Positions 58,546-64,000 of a stretch of DNA of 64,000 nucleotides are shown piece by piece. The notes under the pieces were generated by a model. The model made no database searches, was not told the origin of the DNA, and saw nothing but the letters and a program-made list of their open reading frames with translations. Positions within the stretch are counted from its first letter, which is position 1, and each line of letters begins with the position of its first letter. The position numbers and the translations under genes are program-made. This DNA is from Pelomyxa schiedti (lineage: Eukaryota > Evosea > Pelobiontida > Pelomyxidae), in NCBI GenBank assembly GCA_020536535.1, contig JAHLWZ010000672.1, forward strand, positions 65,180 to 129,179, read 5' to 3'.

Positions 58546-61256
58546 TCAACGAACCTCAATCTGTGCCTTTTTTTCCAAGGGCATGCCTTTGGAGTACCAG
58601 TTGAACGTGTCTAGAATTTCACTTTTATGTTGTTGTATCTTCTGTATCTGCGGGAGTGTTGGAAACTTGCGTGGGGGGAAGGGATTTGGTGGTGGAACGA
58701 AACCAAAACTGCAAGAAGCTTGAAGTGGTCTTGTCGTGTCAATTGAGAACGTGGCTATAGTATTTGAGATTGATATGGAGTTGGTGCCTGTTACCTGGTC
58801 TTGAACTCCCATCTGGGGCTCTTGCTGTGGTGTTGTATTAAGAAAATGTGAGACAAGATTTCGATGGCCGAAGTTTTACCAAAAGAGAATTGGTAAACTC
58901 CTGAAGGAGACTTTTAAGGTGCGGGATATAAGGTTCGGCAGCAGTTATTCCCAAATCTCCCAATTTTCTATAAAAGAGGTATGTGAGTATCTGATCCAAT
59001 ACTGAAGAGGTTTGTTTACATGGTTGATGATTTTAAGTTTACAATATACTGAATTACTTTGCCAACAATCTCAAGCACCCTTCTACTGTCAGGTTCAAAA
59101 TCACCTAACTTCATTATGTAATTCCATTTAAGATGATTAAGGCAAGAGGAAACTTACTTTCAATAAGGTGATAGGACTCGGGATTGCACAAAGAAGGCAC
59201 TATAAAGCGTAAAAAAAATAGCGCAACAACAACTAAGCTTGGAGCGTGTCCCTTCCTTTCAACAACACATTTTACTTGATACAAAATCAGCTTAATGTTC
59301 CTGGAATAGTTAACATAAAATTATTACGAGTTTGTCTAACATGGGGATTTTCTCGAGTGTGTGGCATACTGCGTTAACCATCCTGAATATGAGCAAGCCT
59401 AGTCTGTTGGAGTTTTCTTGCAGATTTGAGTCTTCCCTTTTCAGAGGATGAGTATGCAGTTGATGAAAAAGAAAAGAAAATGTACATCGCCTTCTCAGGG
59501 TCCACTTCATACATATCAGAGTTTTCACCGAGCTCCTTGATAAACGGTTGAAATGTGGTTAAGAGGTAGTCATAGCCAATCATTTTCATATAGTGTGCTA
59601 TGAGTTTCGTTCCAGCAGTGCTAACACGGAAGAGGGTGTTATCTCCTTCTATTAAAGGTGAGCTGGGGATTGAAGCTGGGGGATGGGGAATAACCAGATT
59701 CCGCCGCTTCAACATCTTCAGAAAGTAGATGTACAATAAGTTCGTGAATTGTTGGACTGTTGGACAAAAGCCTCACTGTAACTACAAATGGTGTATCTTC
59801 AAATTTTAGCCCCGAAAGAATAGAAGACATCACAATAAAGCCAGGATAGGTTAAAATCTTCGAAGAATACATATTAGTGGCGTTTTTGTTTTGAGGTGCA
59901 GAAGTGTACAGATAAAAGTTCATTGAAGTATGTCTTAGCAACAGTGAAATACATATTTCTATCTTCCACTGAGAGGAATGTGTACTGAAGCACTAAATCT
60001 CCATCTGCCTGACCAGTTGTATAGAGGGGCATTTGAAGCTTCTGTGTCCTACAGAAACTCTGAATAAAGATAAAGGCTGGCATAACTTCAATACGAACTT
60101 ATATCGTTGAATATCATTCAAAGAGAGGTCGACCCAACCAATAACATCATCACTTTTGAGCACACTGTGTGACATGACAGTGACACGTAAGGAAGGAGAG
60201 CTGTTCCTAGGAGGTACATCAAAGGAAAATTCTTCTCCCCTGTATTGGGTTATTGTCATTCACGATAACCTGACAAACCAAGAAGGAAATTCCTTTTCGT
60301 GTGTTGTCCTAGTGCGTAGCTTTTTTTGTGATGGTATGACCTCGGGAGGAACAGATATGATACAATAGGCGCGGGGTTTCGCACCTCTGAATTGAAGGCC
60401 AATGGGTCTGTCAACTGTTGGGTGGGTGGTGGTGTTCTACATTATTATTTATCTACTGGCGATGACGACAAACTCTTCAAGGACAGCAGACCATGTGAAT
60501 ATGGATTTTCAAAAAGTCTTCCAACTGTGGCTAGAAGGTAATTTGGTATTAGGGAAAAAGGTGTGAGAAAGCAGTGGAAATAAACATACTAAGAAGGGAG
60601 GATGGAGTGGATGAAAGTTTTCCATCACATCTCTGATTTTCCGTAGTTATGATATGCGGGGGTGTTGCATTGCCAACTTCAGGAAGAAGATTTATAAGGT
60701 GGTCTCTATTTGAAGGGCCCAGCGGCATTGGTGCTGGACTTTGAGGTGCGGGGGGTAAGGGGATGCTTTGGGGGTCCAGAGTTGGAGAGCGTGGCGACAA
60801 AGGTGGGTGAGGAGGAAACAACGCTGGAAAAGTCTTCGGAGTGGTCTGCCCTGGTAGTGTCATAATAGGTGGTTGGGGAGCGGTACTTCTCGGGCGTAAC
60901 GATTCCGAGGCAGCTCGCCTCGTCGCAATTTGTGTCTGTGCGGGAGTGGGTGATGTCGCGGCGGGTGATTTTTGTATTGCACAAGATACGAGTTGATCGG
61001 GAGGCAAAGGAGGCGGTCTGTCGGGCAGCGGTATATCGAGCGGCGGCTGTGCGGGAGTCGACCTCGCGCCTCCCGGCGGCGCCGTTTTTGTGGTCGCAAT
61101 GGACGGGGAACACGCCCGCGGAGGAGGAGGCGGGGGCGACGACGGCACCGGAATGTACGGCAGTGGCAGTAGTGGTTGTATTGCCCCCAGATCCACAGGC
61201 GGTGACCAGGATCTCCTCTCCGTATCCGCATCTGCCACCCCGCCGCTGCTCCGCAT
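58546..61256 (-). CDS. C2-RasGAP protein with Pro-rich N-terminus
   Basis: Exon 1 (ATG 61256) encodes ~220 residues rich in Pro, Ser and Thr with many PPxPPP runs. A C2 domain follows: EEFSFDVPPRN, SLRVTVMSHSVLKSDDVIGW, VDLSLNDIQRYKF (60260-60100). The RasGAP domain then reads TPFVVTVRLLSNSPTIHELI, NTLFRVSTAGTKLIAHYMKM (~59640-59580), EVDPEKA, and the arginine-stabilising motif FFLRFIVPSLCNPESY (~59200), where the usual PAI is PSL. FLR and the preceding first-loop Arg context (NTLFR) are kept, so activity is plausible. The C-terminal helix region continues to 58546, or to 58322 with one further splice. It would switch off a Ras-type GTPase. Around ten introns. Confidence 0.85.
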
Positions 61257-61399
61257 CTCTTTTTTGATTTTATTCGATTTGACAGGGGGAAAAAAGGGCG
61301 TTCAAAAAAATGGAGGGATCTTTTGTGTTCGCTTTATCTGACTTTTTCGCCGCGAATGTTTGTGGGTCCAGGCGACCTGATGAATGCTGTCTTTGTGGA

Positions 61400-63570
61400 T
61401 CAGAGCCTCATGCCTCTCTCGGTGGCCCACTGGACGTAGGGAGCGAACTCTGATTGTATAGAGGCTGCTGTGAGACCGTACATCTCGGGTGAATACCTAG
61501 GGTTGGGGGTGAGTTGATTGACTGTGTGTGGTGGTGTATTATAGGATAAGGCGAGATAGGCCAAGATAAGATAACGCACGTGGCACGGGTGAATTTGGTT
61601 TGGGGGTTGTGCTGCATGGTATAAGTAAGTAGTCGGAGGTCAACATTTCTGCAAGGTTGTGAATGAGGGATTTCCTTCTTTTGGTTGTTGTTTAGAAAGG
61701 AGAGTTCTTACGGGGCCTGAAGGCCAAAATGGCGATAGATTTTCTGCACACATGCAATTGGATCGAGCATGAGCTGGTAAAGTAAATCAGCCATTGGTAT
61801 TAGTTTTGATGGGTGTTTTCACGCAACTTCCTCGTAAGTTATATTGATGAATTTTGCTGGGTTTGTTCTGGCCTCCCATTCCATCATAGTGTCAACAGCC
61901 TTCTTATAAAGCACCATTTGTTGTCTAAAATTCTCTATTTGAGAAAATTCCTCGGTACTCGAAAGGAAACGCAGATGTACCTGCCAATGTACTGCCTATC
62001 GCATGACCCTGGGGCGAAGAAGTCGGACACCCAGCTTTCAACCAACCGGCACTGAGATGGTATGGCGTGAATCGGGTTCCGGTGCATAACAACGATCTGG
62101 CAATCGTCTCCAAATTCTTCCACTAGCTGGTTTATATAAAGCATGTGGAGAGGAGCTTTGAGAACCCAGTGACTATACTCCCAAGTCCCACCCTACAAAG
62201 AGAATTGTTAACGCCAGTTTTGTTTGTGTAGGCATACTGTTTGAATCATTTGCATAAACGCTCTAAGGAACCTATAAATGTGCCCTTTAGTTTGTGTGGT
62301 TTGAAGCCACTCAGTAAAAGCAGGCTTGGCCATGCCCATGTGCAACATGAAACAGAAGTTGTAAAACATGATACCAATTTCCTCCTCTTAGGACGATCAG
62401 AAACGATACTTCACCACCCCCTAACCCAATGTCCTACCAATTGCAGAGGGGTGCGCAAAGTGTGATTGTGCAATTCTGGAAAAATACCCAGGGAAAAATT
62501 TCTGGAAGATAGTTGGAGAGGAAAGGGGAAAGTTTAGCTAACCTCCAGTTCTGCACAGTTATTGCTGACCTGAATTTACCAAATTAGTCAACTGCTTGGA
62601 AGAGATGTATTTACTTCATTTATGCGAGGATCAGAGGCCAACTGCTGGGGGGTAGTGACAACTTTGGTTGGGTCACTCATGTCTGGGGTAAAAAGAAGCT
62701 AAGTAATTAAATGGTAGTTGTAAGAAGATACATGTCATTTCAAAGAATCGGAGGGCACGAGCATCGGGATTGGAGCCCATAAGACTTAAAGAATAAGAAC
62801 CAAAAGGAAAATTAAGAGTGATTTACTAGTGAAGAAGTGTCATCCCACTTCTTGGTAACCCAGTAATAAACACGGGATGTTTTGGTTTTACAGCAGTAAT
62901 CTCAGGATGCGATCCGATAAACTTGATCACCTAAAAACAAAGCACGGTCAGAAATTGGTGGCTCCAAAAGATTTCACCTTCATTCTTGCGGTAAGGAGTT
63001 GAACCAACCAGGTGTTTGTAACTTGAACACCGGAGGGACACAGTTTATCCTCCATTATATTTACGAGAAAATTGCGAACACCAGTAAGAAAATCGGCCTG
63101 GTCGCCAAGGAAATAAGCTTCAGGGCATCCAACAGTAGCCTCAGCCATCTTCGTTTTCATTGTTAAAGAAGTTGTGATCGATTGAAATTATTGAACGCAT
63201 GAGGCTTGAAGAAAAGAAGAAAGAGGGGCAGAAAAAGAAGGTCCAGGAGAAGGGGAAGGGGGGAGGGAAAAACCTGCATAATTGGGACCCTAGCAACGCC
63301 AGGGTTAGTTCGGCCATGTTCCTGCAGTTGTTTGTCCAACTCTGCAGCAACAGCAGCGGCGCTAGGCGACCAAGCAGAGGGCTCGAACGTGAAAGATAAT
63401 GCAGGAGGAGCGACACCCCATTTCGCCAACAGAGCAACAACTTCGGACGCGAATGCGGCAACGCTAGCGGAGCCATTTTGCGTCACTCTCGCAAACGGGT
63501 CAGATCCAGCACCGTTTGCCGAAACATCGACAGAGATCTTGACCAGCGGGAACGTCTGTTGTTGCGACAT
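61400..63570 (-). CDS. sulfotransferase-like protein
   Basis: The first exon (ATG 63570) encodes MSQQQTFPLVKISVDVSANG and an Ala-rich helical region. A 5' splice after IMQ (~63272) to MAEATVGCPEAYFLG (63148) joins it to the rest. Later come VIKFIGSHPEIT, FITGLPRSGMTLLH (~62880-62840), the P-loop-like PAPS-binding motif of sulfotransferases (TGLPRSGTTxLH), VMHRNPIHAIPSQCRLVESW (~62080), the 3'-phosphate-binding R-x-P…S segment, and YEEV/LMLDPIACVQKIYRHFGLQA (~61760). The protein ends EFAPYVQWATERGMRL at 61400. This is a cytosolic PAPS-dependent sulfotransferase or a near relative; the acceptor is unknown. If the first exon is not joined, the gene would start at 63160. About seven introns. Confidence 0.78.
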
Positions 63571-63914
63571 TGCGTGGGCGACTTTGTTTTTTTTCTTTGT
63601 TTTCGTGTGGATTTTCGCGAAAGCAAAACCGCACAATGCGATCTCTAAGATTGCCTCTGAGAGACAATTGCGGTACCGTTTGGTCCACCTCCCTCGAATC
63701 GCACAAAGAAACTTCGTGAGAAAGCGACCTTCCTGATGTGGCAGGAGCGACGTGTGCCCCCGGAGGTCCCAAAGATCAAAATTAAAAGCAATTGCTTATT
63801 CCCTGTTGTTAAAAATACCAATTAGAATCGGATTTAACGGTCGTCTCGTACAACCCTTTTTTTAAAAAAAAAACCCACACAAGCCGAAGCCGATCTCCAA
63901 CTTCGACAAGCGAG
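63571..63914. promoter_or_regulatory. divergent promoter region
   Basis: This 340-bp stretch lies between the sulfotransferase start and the plus-strand start at 63915. It contains a T-run and an A-run (~63859-63880) near the second gene. Open frames crossing it in antisense (from 63206 plus and 63772 minus) have no motif. Nothing else is visible. Confidence 0.4.
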
Positions 63915-64000
63915 ATGTTGCGCAAAATTCTTATCGCTGCGCTTTTTGTTGCGTTGGTTGTTGCCCAGGAGTCGTCATCTCACTCATTATCTTCCTCCTT
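63915..64000 (+). CDS. N-terminus of a secreted protein (cut by the window end)
   Basis: The ATG at 63915 opens MLRKILIAALFVALVVAQE followed by a Ser/His-rich stretch, a clear signal peptide with a cleavage site after AQ. Only 28 residues lie in the window, so the product cannot be identified. It would enter the secretory pathway. Confidence 0.6.
   Translation, partial: MLRKILIAALFVALVVAQESSSHSLSSS

Overview
The window is nuclear DNA of a unicellular eukaryote. It is gene-dense: about 25 protein genes lie in 64 kb on both strands, most of them cut by several very short GT-AG introns of about 30-80 nt. Introns are often only visible as a frame change inside a conserved domain. Many proteins carry Thr/Ser/Pro/Gln/Ala-rich tails. 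There is no plastid, mitochondrial or bacterial operon signature. The family content (a DRP5/ARC5-type dynamin, a TKL kinase, RasGEF, RasGAP, RhoGAP, a synapsin-like protein, a secreted beta-helix surface protein) fits a heterotrophic protist, perhaps amoebozoan-like, but the lineage cannot be fixed from the sequence. All gene models are hand-spliced from domain continuity, so inner exon edges are approximate.

Layout. 0-8 kb: a small unknown gene, the DRP5-type dynamin, a ZC3H3-like CCCH zinc-finger protein, and a Gln-rich protein with two copies of an unrecognised repeat. 8-16 kb: a heptanucleotide repeat, a TKL-type kinase with DMG in place of DFG, a low-complexity repeat block, a C2-domain protein, and the proteasome ATPase RPT6. 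16-30 kb: a synapsin-like ATP-grasp protein convergent with a RhoGAP, a complete ATAD2/Yta7-type AAA-bromodomain protein, an unrecognised membrane protein, a nitrilase-family enzyme, and RNA polymerase subunit RPB6. 30-42 kb: a beta-helix surface protein, a zinc-motif protein, a membrane RING protein with a GC-rich first exon, Elongator subunit ELP1, and cytosolic-type prolyl-tRNA synthetase. 42-54 kb: a USP47-like deubiquitinase, an RBBP6/Mpe1-like polyadenylation factor, a DCAF10-like WD40 protein, an unknown gene with a tRNA-like fragment in an intron, a fold-back MITE-like element, and a secreted glycoside hydrolase. 54-64 kb: RasGEF, a YgjG-type putrescine aminotransferase of bacterial look, a C2-RasGAP, a sulfotransferase-like protein, and the start of a secreted protein.

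The genes do not form one pathway. Loose themes are RNA and protein housekeeping (RPB6, ELP1, ProRS, RBBP6, ZC3H3, RPT6, USP47, DCAF10) and small-GTPase control (RhoGAP, RasGEF, RasGAP, C2 protein). The most interesting items are the protist synapsin homologue, the intron-bearing YgjG-like aminotransferase, the two-copy unknown domain protein, the fold-back element and the DMG kinase. I found no clear new multi-gene system.
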